Assembly: GCA_963662175.1 (NCBI GenBank)
Contig: OY759214.1
Location: forward strand, 101,146,115 to 101,210,114
Length of the DNA: 64,000 nt
Source: Aradus depressus
Taxonomy: Eukaryota; Arthropoda; Insecta; Hemiptera; Aradidae
Direction of reading: 5' to 3'
Position numbers and translations under genes: made by a program. This document shows positions 13,701 to 23,033 of this stretch, piece by piece. The notes beneath the pieces are model-generated. The model did no database searches. It worked only from the letters and a program-made list of their open reading frames with translations, and had not been told where the DNA came from. Position 1 is the stretch's first letter. Every line of letters starts with the position of its first letter.

Positions 13701-16700
13701 AATGACTTACATAAATATTCTTACAAATTATCGAATTACAAACAAAAAAAAAGAAATTACCTCGAGGGCTGACGTAGTACGGGCTTCGCTGGGTAGGTGG
13801 CGCTAAATATCTTGGAGAGTCGAAATCAAGGTTTTTCGGTACCTGTTAATGGAAAAAATAAATGTATGTAGTTAAAAACAAAACAAAAAAACATAAGAAT
13901 AACAACAGAAACACTAAACTATTCAAAATTTGAAATGACACCCTGGAATGGCATTGTAATGACACAAACAGGATAAAAATATTATTATTAATTTATTTTA
14001 ATTCTTGTTAGTGATAACTAGGATTGTGATTTGTATGCAATGAAAATAGCGTAATGCGAAAGGCTGAGTATGCGAAATACTGCAAATGAAAGAAGTACCT
14101 ATAGAATAAAATAAACTACAGAAGTAATAGAAAAACTTCATAGACATAAAATTTATTAAATAAAAAATATATAAGCAAAAAATATAGTGATATGAAAAAT
14201 TTATTTGAACAGAGAAAAACTTAATAGTCTTGATTTGTATCGGCTAAATGAGCGCTCCACATCAATTAAAGTAACTGGCGCATAATTGAAAACCCAAATT
14301 CTATTGCATAAAAAACAGTTTGGAGGATAAATTATTAAAGTAAACAGTCCGAATAAAAAGTTCACAATATGAACACAATGAATTCAAGAGAAACAGTGGA
14401 GTTCCTGGAATGCACTCTTCTCAGTCAAAGGCGCATACATTTGGCCATACAGAAACAAATTTAGTGGGAAGAATTTGGAAAAAAGTGGGATTAATTTTCA
14501 TTATTAGTCAGTTTAGAAAAAAGTAGAAATGGCTTTTAAAAAAAATTAAAATAGGTATGTACCTACTTTACAGAGTCTATCCTTTAACTGCCGAAAAAAC
14601 TCAAAAATATGAATACAAATATGCGAATGAGGCACAGATATGAAAGAATATATATATATATATATATATATATTTTTAGCGATATATTCAAAAATATGCA
14701 AAATAAAACTAGCTTCAATTGATTCTATATGGGCTAAAACGTAAAGATAATGTTTAAACAGGATGCTCAAGTTAATAGAAAGAAATATGTAAATGCATAT
14801 AAATCACAGCCCTAGTGATAACCTTACCGTTGTGACCAGTTGCTCAATCGATTGCTCCTACACATAATATGTCAGATCTCAGCAGGAGACCTTCGCAGTG
14901 TTGTGGACAAGATGTAGGACCAGTGGCGAGTATCGCATTATGCAAAGTGAGACATCTACACATGTAAATAGAGGCCTCGGATTGGCTTAGCTACCCAGGT
15001 TTAGTGACCTATTTAACAAGCTCTGATGGTAGTGATGACGGAACAACCAAAGATCCTAATCTGCACGGACTCCCTTAGCTCTCTTCTATCGCTGCAAGAT
15101 GCTTTCTCCCCCAATCCACTTGTCAACGAGATCCTCCTGGCTCTCAGAGATCTTAGAGGGAAGGGGAAGGAAGTCATATTCTTATGGATCCCAGGACACT
15201 GCGGCATCAAAGGAAATGCAGAAGCCGACAAACTGGCAAGGGCTGCCACTACAGAAGGGCAACCATGTAATGGAATATTAGCCTCGGATCTTCGTACTTC
15301 GTTCAAGCAAGCAGTATGGAGCGACTGGGAGCAGCAGTGGTTGAAGTTGAGGGGCAACAAGTTAAGAACGATAAAGTCCTCAGTCCGAGCTTGGGAAACT
15401 TCTTCGAGAACAGCCCGACGAGAGGAAGTTGTTCTGACCAGACTGAGGATTGGTCACACCCGTCTGACTCACGGTCCCCTGATGAGCCGCAGTCCTCCAC
15501 TGGACTGTACCACTTGTGGAACCCCGCTCACCGTACAACATCTGCTCACTGAATGTAGAAGGTACGAGAGGCTAAGAGAGGTACTAGATCTTCCAGTGAT
15601 GCTTTGTGAATCGCTGGGTGACGACGCCTCAGTTATTCACTTGGTAATCAGGTTCCTACGCCAATCTCGACTCATCACAGAAATATAACAAATACCCACT
15701 CCAACTTTACTATATCCCCCGGTTTCTTTGCATAATGTCCCACTAATCTATAGCACACAGTAATTCATAGTTTCTCTCCAAATTGCCTGTCCCACTCTAT
15801 AGATCAATGACCGAAGACTAGCTGATAACGCAGATCCCTTACGTCTGGGATCCCTCTGGGGACGGGGGGGTGGCGGGGGCGGGGCCTTGGGTGGAGCCCC
15901 TGGGGTGTCTCGGTGTGCGGACGGTGGCTGGGCTGGGGGGCTTGGTCGGCTCCACTGGGATCTCTGGACTGATATAGTCCCGGGCTTGGAGGGTGTGGTC
16001 GGTGCCACATACAAGCACACCCTCTCCAACAGGCCTAGCTACACCGGGGCCTAAGCCCAATGCCTAAAGAGAGACGCCCAGTTGTGCCGTTGCTTGTCCC
16101 CTGGCCTGGTTGGGACGCTCACTGGGTGCCCCGGGGTCCTGTGCAGGGTCCCCCCCTCCGTTCGCCCCCCGGTTTCTCTGCGGGATCTCGTACTTATTTG
16201 AACAGTCAGGCATCAATGACCCTCGTGGTTGAAATGCCATAAAAGAAAAAAAAAAAAAAAAAAAACAAGTACTTGAAATCTTCGCATAACATCCCATCCG
16301 AAGGACGAAATGCTAAATAAGAAAATATAAAGGCAATCTTGAACTCTACCTTGAAGCTACCGGCGCTTTCATATTTTCTTATAGATACCTTCATCACATC
16401 GAATATAATTGGGATTTTATTTTATGCACCCCTCATTGACCAATTTGTCTGAAAATCAATAGTTGTTGACCTTATGGGGTTCTAGATACATTTTGTGGGG
16501 TATTCACTCCTGTTCATTAGAGGGCGCCGGTAGCTAAGTGGTATAACATGTTAAGAAAGGGCTGAAGAAAAGCTTTTGGATCGAAATGTCCCCCGAATCT
16601 TCGGACCATTGAATGCCTCATTTCATCCATTTTTCGAAAAAAACCACCTAAATGTACTATCCAAAGAACTATCTCCACATGTACAGATCAAACCCGGCTT

Positions 16701-19700
16701 CAACAGAAAGACGCCTTTATACCACATTAAATTTTCTTTTTTCAGAGTTGTTAACTACGCTTTGAAGTAAATTTAGGTAAATAATGAAAGCTTTTTTTCC
16801 AAGTCTTTATAGATTTAGTTGCTGAGTACAGTGTTCCTACTTACATTGTAGAGAGAGGGCTGCTCCAAGAGACTGCTGTCTGTCTGTGTTGAGGCAGACT
16901 GCAGACCTCTTCTGTAGTCTGGAGCTCCTTCCCCTCCCACCACTCTCTTCTCCGTCTTACCCTCCTCACATCTCTTCTCCATCTGAAACACAACCCAAAC
17001 AGAACACCCACTCTTCCATAACATATCTCAGAGTTAATGTCTTCTATATCCACCAGTGGCTCTTCTTACACCTGCAAGATACGCTTCCCCAGGCGAGGTA
17101 CAGACCGTCTCTGGTTGTCAAAAACAGATACACATTGAGTGACGAATGTTAGTAGTCGGACAATCATACTTCTAAAAGATGCCATTACAAGTCTCTGGAA
17201 GGTGCGAACAGCTGCAAGCATTTGCGAACAGATATCGTGCAATGTCAGAATAATTACAACGTATACACACTTTTTCAACTAGTTCGTGAAAGATCAAACT
17301 TGTTCGCAGTTTTGAAACTTAAATGGAAATGTGAAGTGGCTCGATATGCAATCAAACATATTAGTCAGCTCATATCCGGGCTTTAGCTAGGAGCTCATAT
17401 CGCCTACTACCAGAGCGCTCTTTCGTCCCTGTAGTGAAGATGAGTCAGACTATACTTTGGGAATCCGAAATTTTATACCTGACATCGAACAGGCACGGGA
17501 CCATCGCTCAACGTACCATCCGAAGGACAGCGTGCTCAAGTTTTTTTCACCTCCCAGATAAAGGACCGGGATCAAACCCTTCATCTAGAGCTTAATACGC
17601 TAGCATGTACCTCAGAGCTACTGGCGCCTTCTCAAACATATCATCATCTAATCTGATAAAGGTTGGAAAAGATGGGAATTAAAAAATAAATTAAGAAAAT
17701 AAAATCAAAGCTTCTGGAAACAGGTTATATTTTCACCAAAACAATATCATTCCTTGTGTTTGTGTTCATTTTCAGGACCTAAAAAAATGAAAATTCACCC
17801 TAAATTTTAAGCAGCAACTGTGGGAGGTATGGGTCATAACATCTTCCAAAAAAGTTTACTAGTTTTTTTTAAACACTTATTGCTGCTGACTCAAAACTCA
17901 ACAAAGTGCAAGAAATTTATACCAGTTTTCTATACATCTTAGAATGCATTTTCGCAAAATGAGTCTACCGGAACGCATTGTGACTGTTTCCATTGCTGTC
18001 ACAACCCACTTAGGCATATTGCCAGAATGCATGGTGGCTGTTCTTTATAGCAGCAACAAAGCATGTTCCGAGTTATGGCATTTCTGCAATGTATGGAATG
18101 TGGTGTGGTTAGTTTTTCGGGATAGCAAGACTCGTACCACCGGGTACGATGACACGTACCCAGATTCGATAACTGATCTAAAAATCGAAGAACTTCTTAC
18201 TTTTGTATTAAAATTCACTCGATTTTCAGATAAATTTTTATAACTATTATACATATTTAGGAGGGCGCTGGTAGCTCAGTGGTATGCGTGCTTGCTTACT
18301 GAGCTAAAGATAGCGGTTTCGTAACCCGGCCGAAGCCCTTAGTTTATTTTATCAGGGAGGTAAAATGAACTCAAGCACGCCGCCCTTCGGAAGGGACGTT
18401 AAGCGATGGTCCCGTGTACGATGTAAGGTACTCGTTAAAGACCCCTACCCTAGGTATATATATTTTAAATTTAATATATGTATATATTTCCTGACTCACA
18501 TGCGCTAGATGGTTCCTGTAGTCCCGCCTCCTCTCGTCTGACAGCTGATGTTTCCTCTCTTCATGCTCTCCCACCCCCAGGTGGACAGGTCCTGTGTTGT
18601 GGTAGTTCAGAGGAGAATACTCACCAGCTCGAACCATATCTAACTGAAAATACGATACAAGGATATCGGAGGGGGTCACCTCTTTCTTGTTTACTCTCAA
18701 CTTGATATATAAAAATAATTAAACAATGGAATTGTTGTACAGGTTCCATATATATTTTTCATCAAGTTTTATTAATATATATAAAGCCTATAATTAATTT
18801 GGGCAGATGTTTTGAATTGGTTAATATATACTAAGAAATAAAGGTTTTCGTTCAATCATTTTTTCCCTGGGTGTACCTATCACCCTTCAACTTTGTGCAA
18901 AGTTCCAGCTATGGACGGACAGACGTCAAATAATATACTATACGAAACCGTATTATAGTCTTCGACCTGAAGGAACCTATATTATAGTCTTCGACCTGAA
19001 GGAACCTATATTATAGTCTTCGACCTGAAGGAACCATAAAAAAACACAAGGTAAGTCGCAATAGGATCCGGACTTGACTCTAATTTCAATCAGCAAAACA
19101 ATCGACGGGGATGTACTTCCCCAGCTCGCATTATTTGTAATAATAATAATTTTATTTACATTAAATATATACGATACAATAGCAACTTCAAAATAAATTA
19201 TATTAATACAGAGCACATAAACAAATAAAATATAACAATTTATAGCCATTGATCTTTGTTGTCTAAAAATCATAATTAAATCATTCCTCGAAGTTGTAAA
19301 AAAATCATATATTACTTCTAAGATGAAAACCGACTAATTGTCGAAACTTGTAATAAATAAATAAATGAGAGAGGTGTATTGAAACTGCTCGGTTATGAGG
19401 ACCGATTTCGATCTATGTACAGGATGTCAAAAGGCACCAGGCGGTATGGACCGCCTCTGCCAACCTGGCCAGATATAGTTCTCTTCAGGATATGATCAGC
19501 TACAAAGGGCCATCTCCTTCTGCACAGATATCCATCCTCTCAAGAAGAAAAACAAACAAATCCGAAATGGTCTCACGCACATATGAATCCACCTCTCTCA
19601 CTAATATTCGAAATACCCCTTCTCGCAAAAGTATACTCCTCACGACCCTAATAGTCGTACTAATCAAATCGTGCTCGATCGGGTCAGGTTGTTGGAGGCG

Positions 19701-22700
19701 AAATTTCAGTCAGGTCGGTTTGCTGTTCAACAACCACCCTAACACAGCCCAAACAGGCACCCGGGCATAGCGCTGTTACACACAAAAACAATAGACCGTT
19801 GTTTTCAGGATGAGATAACCGTGTTGCCTCATTCTAAAAATAGGAAGACATTGTTTCTTCGACAAGGAAAAATGTAAAAAAAAAAAAATAAAAAACTTAC
19901 ATTGTCCGTGTGATCTTGTGATATATATTCTTCCCTTGGAGTAAGTCCAGACGTAGTCGTAGTTTCATACGTCTCTCTCTAAAATAATTGTTGGTTAAGA
20001 AATTATAAAATGTTTATGTGCTGGTTCAATAATGAAACATCTCAAAAATGAATAATATTGTTATGAGCTCCTTTTTAAGCGCAGTTTAGATGTGTTAATT
20101 TAGCAATTCAGAAAAATGAAATGTTTAATGTTACACACTATTGAAGAAGCATAGCAATATACGAAAACATCATGTAAATCCATTGTAATATAGAAGTAAA
20201 AAAATTAAATAGAACAATGTCCTTCAAGTTCACGAGAGTTACTCAAATAGACTTAAGTGAGGCCATAAAGTGCTTTGACATTCTTCAATTCGCCAATTGC
20301 CTTAAAAGTAGTTACAGGGGCGTCACGACGGCCTACTAAACCCAAGTGACAGGGCTACCAACCTTCACATTACATTACAGCCATTATTAATTACTGATTG
20401 CCACCCGGACACAGCTGCAGCCTCTGTCTTACAGATATGGCTATCAAGAAATCCATAACGTGTTTTTTTCCCATTTATTTAAAAATGTAATTGTTTTTTT
20501 CTGGCACTTGACTTGCATTAGCTCCAACCGTTGATAAGAAGTAATAGAAGTGTTGAGAGCTTAAATAAATAAATGTCGTTAAAGGAAAAAATAATGAAAA
20601 GCATTTTATATTAAAAAAAAGATTTTCTTAGCAATTTTCACTGAAAAATTCCTAAACATTTGCGAATATCGCAGCGGCAGCGTGAAACCAAGCACGAGGC
20701 GAAACTAAATAAAAAGCTACAGTTTCAGTCACCCTCTAACTTAGCAAAGCGAAGATTCACCTCAGCTGCGAATATTTTCACTGGTGTGGGGTAGTCCTTA
20801 TCGTTCTATGCACATTCTAGATTTAATAGCTGACAAGATGCCCTTTCGGTGGATGTAAGTCTCTTTTCGTCATAACAAAATTAATACAATTTTTATGGAT
20901 GTTTCTTTCAACTGGATTTATTAATTTAGGCACTCAACACCAGGTTTAATACTTTTCGACTATTGAAAACTTATAAAAAAAAAAAAAATAATGAAAAACA
21001 ATAATTTAATCCTGACCTCACTGGTACTTACCATATACTTAGCCAGTTTTACATGTCCTGCGATGGAAAAACTAACCTTGTTTTTTTATACCAAAAATGT
21101 GATTATGACTCGGTTAAAGAGACTGCTGTTTGTAATCCTGTGTTCTCTAATCAGGATTTCAAGAAAGGATCAACATAAATATTACACCCCAAATTACTAC
21201 GCTAATACTAAATAAAATAAAGATTTCAACTAGCAATAATCGCACCTCAGGAGGCCTTCATTGGTTACCATATTGCCTCTGTCTACTGTTATTTTCTCTT
21301 TCATTAAATATTCGGTCAAGTTCGACTTCCTAAAATTAGCGAGAGCCAACCGAGAAAGCCTAAATAGTACAATTTTTTCGGGGGCGTCCACTGACCCCCC
21401 CCCCCCCCCCCCCCCCCTGTTTCAATTTACGTCAATGAGAATCTGAACAAATTAGGGAAAGAGCTGCAGAAAAGGAAAATTTAAGTATTTAAGGTGCAGA
21501 AACAACATTTTTGCTCGTAAAGAGGACGGACCAAAGCGTGTTCTAATAAGAAGGGATATCGATTTTTTGGTATTTTCTAATCAGGAGGAGGCTGAGAGTT
21601 CTGTCTTGTCTGATGAAGACATAGATCAGGGTACAGTGGACTCGGACATCTCATCCAGAGGCCAACCCTCACTCATCATCCAAGAAGAGGAAATTGAAGA
21701 ATGTGAAGGCTCATTCGATTTAAGGCCAAGGACACACTCCCTCCCGCTAATACTAAATAAAATATAAATTTAGGGCTACCTTTAGGCTAGAGATGTGGGT
21801 GGTCCCCTCAGACCGCGGACTCAGCTGTTTAATCTCCGAAAGTCTCTTCTTCAAATCGGCCACTTTTGACGTAGCAAAGATCCGAGCCAGGCGTTCTTTT
21901 TCATCGTCCCGTTCGTCCCTTGGCGACAGCGAACAGGCCTTTCTCACCGGATATTGTATTTTTGAGACATGTGGAGCGACTGATGGCAGATCATCGCAGT
22001 TCAAAAACCGAGCTGGCGCCCGCGACAAAAGTGTAATAAATCGTTCTTTTTCCTCTTGTCTATGATCAGGCAGACAGAACACAGGGGTTTGACAATGGGG
22101 CGGCACTATACGATCAACTTCAGTAAACAGTTTTTTTTTAGAAAATTTTTGAATAAGCTTATTTTTCTCATCGTCTCTAATATTTTTATAGAGCTCTGGA
22201 TGCAGAATGGCATAGATTTCTGGAGCTCGATATATTTTTCCTTTTACCTCTTTATTGATTTCACCATTTGAACATTTTTTATCTAACTTATCGATTAATT
22301 TCTTATATGATTCAAGAATATCAATTAAATTCTGTTTTTCTTTTTTTAATTTTGGATCAGTACAGTTAATAACGTCTTCGGAATTAAGATAGTTTTCAAT
22401 TTCCTTTGAAATATCTCCTACATCTTGCAAATCGCGCAAATTATCATTTCCATTTCTGTAGATAGTACCATTTTCAGAGGAGCACTGAAATGTAGAAAAA
22501 GGGATAATGGAACATAAAACAAATGCACATAGAAATTGTTAAGTTAATGATCATGGGGGAAGTTGATGACTATAGTAGTATAATAAATACAAAATGAAGC
22601 GTCAAAAACAAAAACTAGTAAATTTCAACTTACATTATTTCATTTACGCAAAAATCCAGGAGGCAGAAAAAGACAAACGTATCAGAAACTCAATATTACA

Positions 22701-23033
22701 ATTACTTTAAGTAGCAAGTGTAAGATATGAATGACCTTGTATCTTAAGGTCTAATCAATAACTTCACTTAATTTTGGTCTGAGAATCTTCTCTTCGAAGA
22801 CAAAGAGAAAAAAGTGAACAAAACGTGAAACAATTAATATGCAGTTCCACTTGCATCAATTAAAAATATTTGTTTAGTCTTATGTATTCACAGATTACAT
22901 TGAAATAAAGGAACTGCGAAAATTTAAGTTAATTATTTTTTCTCTTATTCGTATTCATTAAAAACATTGTACAACCCTTAATATTTCGTTGCCAAGATAC
23001 ATAATAGTTACTTACATCTTCAACTGATGCCAT
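4551..23033 (-). CDS. Cspp1: CSPP1-like centrosome and spindle-pole associated protein, 13 coding exons
   Basis: Minus-strand exons in order: 23016-23033, 21780-22484, 19901-19978, 18500-18643, 16845-16982, 15843-16034, 13761-13842, 13220-13309, 12578-12774, 11221-11400, 7772-7867, 6943-7098, 4551-4703. All have GT donors and AG acceptors, and joining them keeps one frame of 742 residues. Family features seen: a basic ERKHQLSDERRRDYRNHL motif resembling the CSPP1 KHKL..ELRQDYR motif, a long charged coiled coil (QQIHEKKRIEEEKRKK onward), an SPPIPAVRTN segment like the SPPVPARKN of CSPP1, and a terminal QFRRQLAEEHKRLEARL helix like MRKQLRSEERRLQERL. In vertebrates CSPP1 organises centrosomal and ciliary microtubules. 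Vertebrate CSPP1 continues some 300 residues beyond the last motif, while here a TGA follows eight residues later, close to a hAT insertion. The identification rests on motif order and remembered family sequence. Frame and start of the 15843 exon are the weakest part. Confidence 0.78.
4774..5605. mobile_element. PIF/Harbinger element with TAA target duplication
   Basis: Inverted termini of about 45 bp: AGGCAGGTTTACAAGGTTCA at 4774 and its complement ending GTAAACCCGCCT at 5605. A 3-bp TAA flanks both ends (4771-4773 and 5606-5608), the family's usual target duplication. The 832-bp interior holds only a broken piece of transposase (see 5107-5500), so this copy cannot move itself. It lies in the last intron of the CSPP1-like gene. 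Confidence 0.88.
5107..5500 (-). pseudogene. Harbinger transposase amino-terminal remnant (HARBI1-like)
   Basis: Two overlapping minus-strand frames together give the order expected at the start of a PIF/Harbinger nuclease: a KRCWWMKNWVLRRR segment in one frame, then LGNL/MGASATLLKEWAEEDK, NHLRMTEPQFQDLFSKVSP and LTAQLKLEITQRF in the next. The change of frame near 5320 and the loss of everything carrying the DDE catalytic residues make it a dead fragment. The assignment rests on the conserved LRM..EPQF..L..KVSPLI pattern. Confidence 0.82.
5963..6300 (+). repeat. SINE-A, near full length
   Basis: It begins GGGCGCCGGTAGTTGAGTGG (tRNA A-box-like region) and has the B-box GGGTTCGAAACCCGG. It then carries the CCGTCCTTCGGATGGGACGT block, the TGCCCTAGGTGAATAAAAAT block and the GAGCGCTCTGGTAGTAGG block, ending ATAATAACTAAC. 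Order and length match the copy at 26941. Confidence 0.88.
6943..7098 (-). CDS. Cspp1: CSPP1-like exon 12
   Basis: Acceptor TTGTCCAG, donor GTATGG, phase 0 at both ends, 52 residues. It contains RPGSPPIPAVRTNHIL, the counterpart of the SPPVPARKN stretch in vertebrate CSPP1, and a short acidic helix (KCKAEAEELLRAP) before it. Confidence 0.8.
7595..7690. repeat. Chimeric SINE-A fragment
   Basis: A plus-oriented B-box piece (GCAGGTTCAAAACCCGGCCG) runs directly into a minus-oriented mid-body piece (GTACCTGACATTGTACAG through CATCCGAGGGACGTCGTGCT). One internal inversion, or two joined insertions, would explain it. Confidence 0.65.
7772..7867 (-). CDS. Cspp1: CSPP1-like exon 11
   Basis: Acceptor TTATTTTTCAG, donor GTTAGT, phase 0 at both ends, 32 residues including RDSRMERIERALATDTHNP. 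It fits between exons 10 and 12 without a frame break. Confidence 0.72.
8091..8510 (+). repeat. 141-bp tandem repeat, three copies, open in frame
   Basis: Copies start at about 8091, 8232 and 8373, each with the core GTGAATGGGAATCAAGAAGA and GGAACGTCTGCGGAG. The unit is 47 codons. Copies 2 and 3 form one continuous plus-strand frame (8240-8578, 112 residues, repeated NGNQED..SEG and LERLRRRHL). The third copy has lost exactly 3 bp, keeping the frame, while the first ends its unit in a TAA. The array is antisense within an intron of the CSPP1-like gene. I recognise no protein family, and transcription is unproven. Confidence 0.85.
8880..8998 (+). repeat. Possible non-LTR retrotransposon 3' tail
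   Basis: The sequence runs into TAATAAAGAAATTGAATTGAATTG, a short tandem of ATTGA-type units after an AATAAA-like signal, as at the 3' ends of some LINE elements. No coding part is attached. Confidence 0.3.
9455..9680 (-). repeat. Repeat D fragment
   Basis: It contains the complement of the repeat D end motif (CGGTGATTCACGATTATATACTTCCCC-like) and the inner ATTTCGTGTCAATCCATTCAT block followed by GGCAGTTATTAGAG. These are shared with the fuller copies at 47862 and 30145. Confidence 0.65.
9704..9916 (+). pseudogene. Non-LTR retrotransposon ORF2 carboxyl terminus
   Basis: A 70-codon open frame ending at TAG (9914-9916) reads FNRHLHTVGVKDSPTCDRCG and then a spaced EQDETAVHFLGICSGYA. The C-x2-C-x8-H-x4-C arrangement followed by an ARFRFFG segment is the usual zinc-finger-like end of jockey/R1-type ORF2 proteins. 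The reverse transcriptase core is absent, so it is a 5'-truncated relic. Confidence 0.78.
10030..10290 (-). repeat. Repeat D copy
   Basis: The reverse complement begins CAGCTTTACAAAGTTTAGAG, reads on through an AATTCGAAGTTGAGTTTTCA block and reaches the GTCGATTTTCAG-like and GGGGGAGGCTTAA blocks. This is the same order as at 47862-48430. Confidence 0.7.
10432..11130 (+). pseudogene. Degenerate non-LTR retrotransposon (endonuclease to reverse transcriptase)
   Basis: At 10437-10530 one plus frame reads SDHLPVLVTFDAVIERC. SDHLPV is the signature at the end of the apurinic-type endonuclease of non-LTR elements. Near 10960-11115 another frame gives a VENCIF motif and KLKKGKSSEYDLIP, matching the KKLKxxKSPGxDxI entry to the reverse transcriptase. 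Between them the frame is repeatedly broken. Spacing and order fit a jockey-like ORF2. Confidence 0.68.
11221..11400 (-). CDS. Cspp1: CSPP1-like exon 10
   Basis: Acceptor TTTATTTCAG, donor GTAAGT, phase 0 at both ends, 60 residues. A basic coiled coil (RRKIIEMELEAKELKKQE) passes into a serine- and proline-rich tail (SVPTGNPSPAP). Confidence 0.82.
11490..11720. repeat. Repeat D-related fragment
   Basis: It carries the ATTTCGTATTGAAATGTTTATTTCATC and GGGAGTTAAGCCCC blocks of repeat D in degraded form. The ends are not definable. Confidence 0.45.
12304..12550 (+). repeat. SINE-A, internally deleted
   Basis: Head with GGTTGTGGGTTCGAAACCCAACC and GAGGCCCTTAG, then a jump to the 3' block AGCTCTCTGGTAGTAGGCGATATGACC and GCCCGGGCAAGAGTCAC. 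It ends about 27 bp from the donor side of the CSPP1-like exon at 12578. Confidence 0.8.
12578..12774 (-). CDS. Cspp1: CSPP1-like exon 9 (coiled coil)
   Basis: Acceptor GTTTTTCAG, donor GTATCT. It starts two bases into a codon and ends in phase 0. About 65 residues form a continuous charged helix: YAEALKQQIHEKKRIEEEKR, then KKEQEEEEMLERRLRVQQER and IQSEYVEEHCKRQ. Vertebrate CSPP1 has a similar block of LRLQIEEKKQREEAERER type. This is the strongest single exon for the family assignment, though charged coiled coils can mislead. Confidence 0.88.
13220..13309 (-). CDS. Cspp1: CSPP1-like exon 8
   Basis: Acceptor ATTTTTAACAG, donor GTGAGT. It links codon-phase 1 to phase 1 and encodes KLMSDLHGDSHCFPGDADAD followed by SELEKHKGLG. 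Its phases fit both neighbours exactly. Confidence 0.8.
13761..13842 (-). CDS. Cspp1: CSPP1-like exon 7
   Basis: Acceptor CCATTAACAG, donor GTAATT. Reads PKNLDFDSPRYLAPPTQRSP, then YYVSPR, ending one base into a codon. It requires the preceding exon to end in phase 0. Confidence 0.8.
14648..14673. repeat. (TA)n microsatellite
   Basis: About 13 uninterrupted TA units within an intron of the CSPP1-like gene. Confidence 0.95.
15026..15688 (+). pseudogene. Non-LTR retrotransposon RNase H and carboxyl terminus
   Basis: A 220-codon open frame, probably the 3' half of an ORF2. ICTDSLSSL carries an RNase H aspartate, and IPGHCGIKGNAEADKLA is the conserved His/Asp motif of the same fold. It ends with a Cys-x2-Cys-x7-His-x4-Cys cluster (CTTCG to HLLTEC), the usual end of I- or Jockey-type ORF2. 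The frame is intact, so the insertion is fairly young, but the endonuclease and reverse transcriptase upstream are missing (5' truncation). It is antisense in an intron of the CSPP1-like gene. Confidence 0.88.
15843..16034 (-). CDS. Cspp1: CSPP1-like exon 6 (proline-rich; frame uncertain)
   Basis: The donor GTAAGG at 15842 is clear. The exon is GC-rich and open in three frames. With the acceptor GTAGCTAG it spans 15843-16034 and joins both neighbours in phase (frame including HRPHPPSPGLYQSRD). A better-looking acceptor, CTCTCTTTAG, would start it at 16063 but leaves a two-base overhang that does not fit exon 7. Either choice gives a disordered, proline-rich linker. Confidence 0.5.
16435..16515. 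repeat. Short repeat D remnant
   Basis: Carries GACCAATTTGTCTGAAAATCAATAG followed by an ATGGGGTTCTAGATACATTTTG stretch, the inner module of repeat D. Confidence 0.45.
16521..16556 (+). repeat. SINE-A head fragment
   Basis: GGGCGCCGGTAGCTAAGTGG followed by TATAAC is the first 30 bp of SINE-A only. Confidence 0.7.
16845..16982 (-). CDS. Cspp1: CSPP1-like exon 5
   Basis: Acceptor TTGTGTTTCAG, donor GTAAGT, phase 0 at both ends, 46 residues. Includes EKRCEEGKTEKRVVGGEGAP and a serine/threonine-rich SASTQTDSSLLEQPSLYN end. Confidence 0.8.
17368..17636 (-). repeat. SINE-A
   Basis: Minus-oriented copy: the 3' block CATATCGCCTACTACCAGAG comes first, then GACCATCGCTCAACGTACCA, then a damaged B-box, and AGCTACTGGCGCC closes it. 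The mid-body is partly deleted. Confidence 0.85.
18261..18456 (+). repeat. SINE-A, 3'-truncated
   Basis: Starts GAGGGCGCTGGTAGCTCAGT with a good A-box, a B-box altered to GGTTTCGTAACCC, and the CTTCGGAAGGGACGTTAAGC block. It stops at the CCTAGGT block, about 45 bp from the CSPP1-like exon at 18500. Confidence 0.88.
18500..18643 (-). CDS. Cspp1: CSPP1-like exon 4
   Basis: Acceptor CGTATTTTCAG, donor GTGAGT, phase 0 at both ends, 48 residues. It carries EERKHQLSDERRRDYRNHLA, close in pattern to the repeated KHKLKEELRQDYR motif of CSPP1 that precedes a short helix. Confidence 0.85.
18951..19036. repeat. 29-bp tandem repeat, three copies
   Basis: TATTATAGTCTTCGACCTGA followed by AGGAACC begins at 18951, 18980 and 19009 with essentially no divergence. 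Confidence 0.95.
19037..19900. other. Intronic DNA, no assigned feature
   Basis: Near 19070-19130 there is a small repeat D-like trace (GATGTACTTCCCCAGCTCG). At 19370-19650 a plus frame with RRYGPPLPTWPDIVLFRI is interrupted by stops. It looks like a transposon relic, but I cannot place it. Confidence 0.35.
19901..19978 (-). CDS. Cspp1: CSPP1-like exon 3
   Basis: Acceptor AATTATTTTAG, donor GTAAGT, phase 0 at both ends, 26 residues (RETYETTTTSGLTPREEYIS). Confidence 0.75.
19979..21779. other. Intron of the CSPP1-like gene
   Basis: No repeat family recognised except the C-tract at 21395. A plus-strand open stretch at 21567-21767 is rich in acidic residues but has no support as a gene. Confidence 0.5.
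21395..21417. repeat. C23 homopolymer
   Basis: Twenty-three consecutive C residues, one of seven long G or C runs in this window. Confidence 0.95.
21780..22484 (-). CDS. Cspp1: CSPP1-like exon 2 (largest)
   Basis: Acceptor TCTACATTTCAG, donor GTAGCC, phase 0 at both ends, 235 residues. It is mostly charged and helical: LKKEKQNLIDILESYKKLID, APEIYAILHPELYKNI, and a twice-used pattern of EEKERFITLLSRAPARF and DEKERLARIFATSKVADL suggesting two related helical units. It carries no enzyme motif. This exon is long enough to be certain as coding, whatever its family name. Confidence 0.9.
23016..23033 (-). CDS. Cspp1: CSPP1-like exon 1 (start codon)
   Basis: ATGGCATCAGTTGAAGAT followed by the donor GTAAGT gives a six-residue first coding exon (MASVED) in phase 0 with exon 2. 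Chosen because exon 2 has no good start of its own and this ATG lies directly before a consensus donor. Confidence 0.65.

Noticed and set aside
15013..15360. 115-codon minus-strand frame
   Set aside because: Antisense of the RNase H open frame of the non-LTR element.
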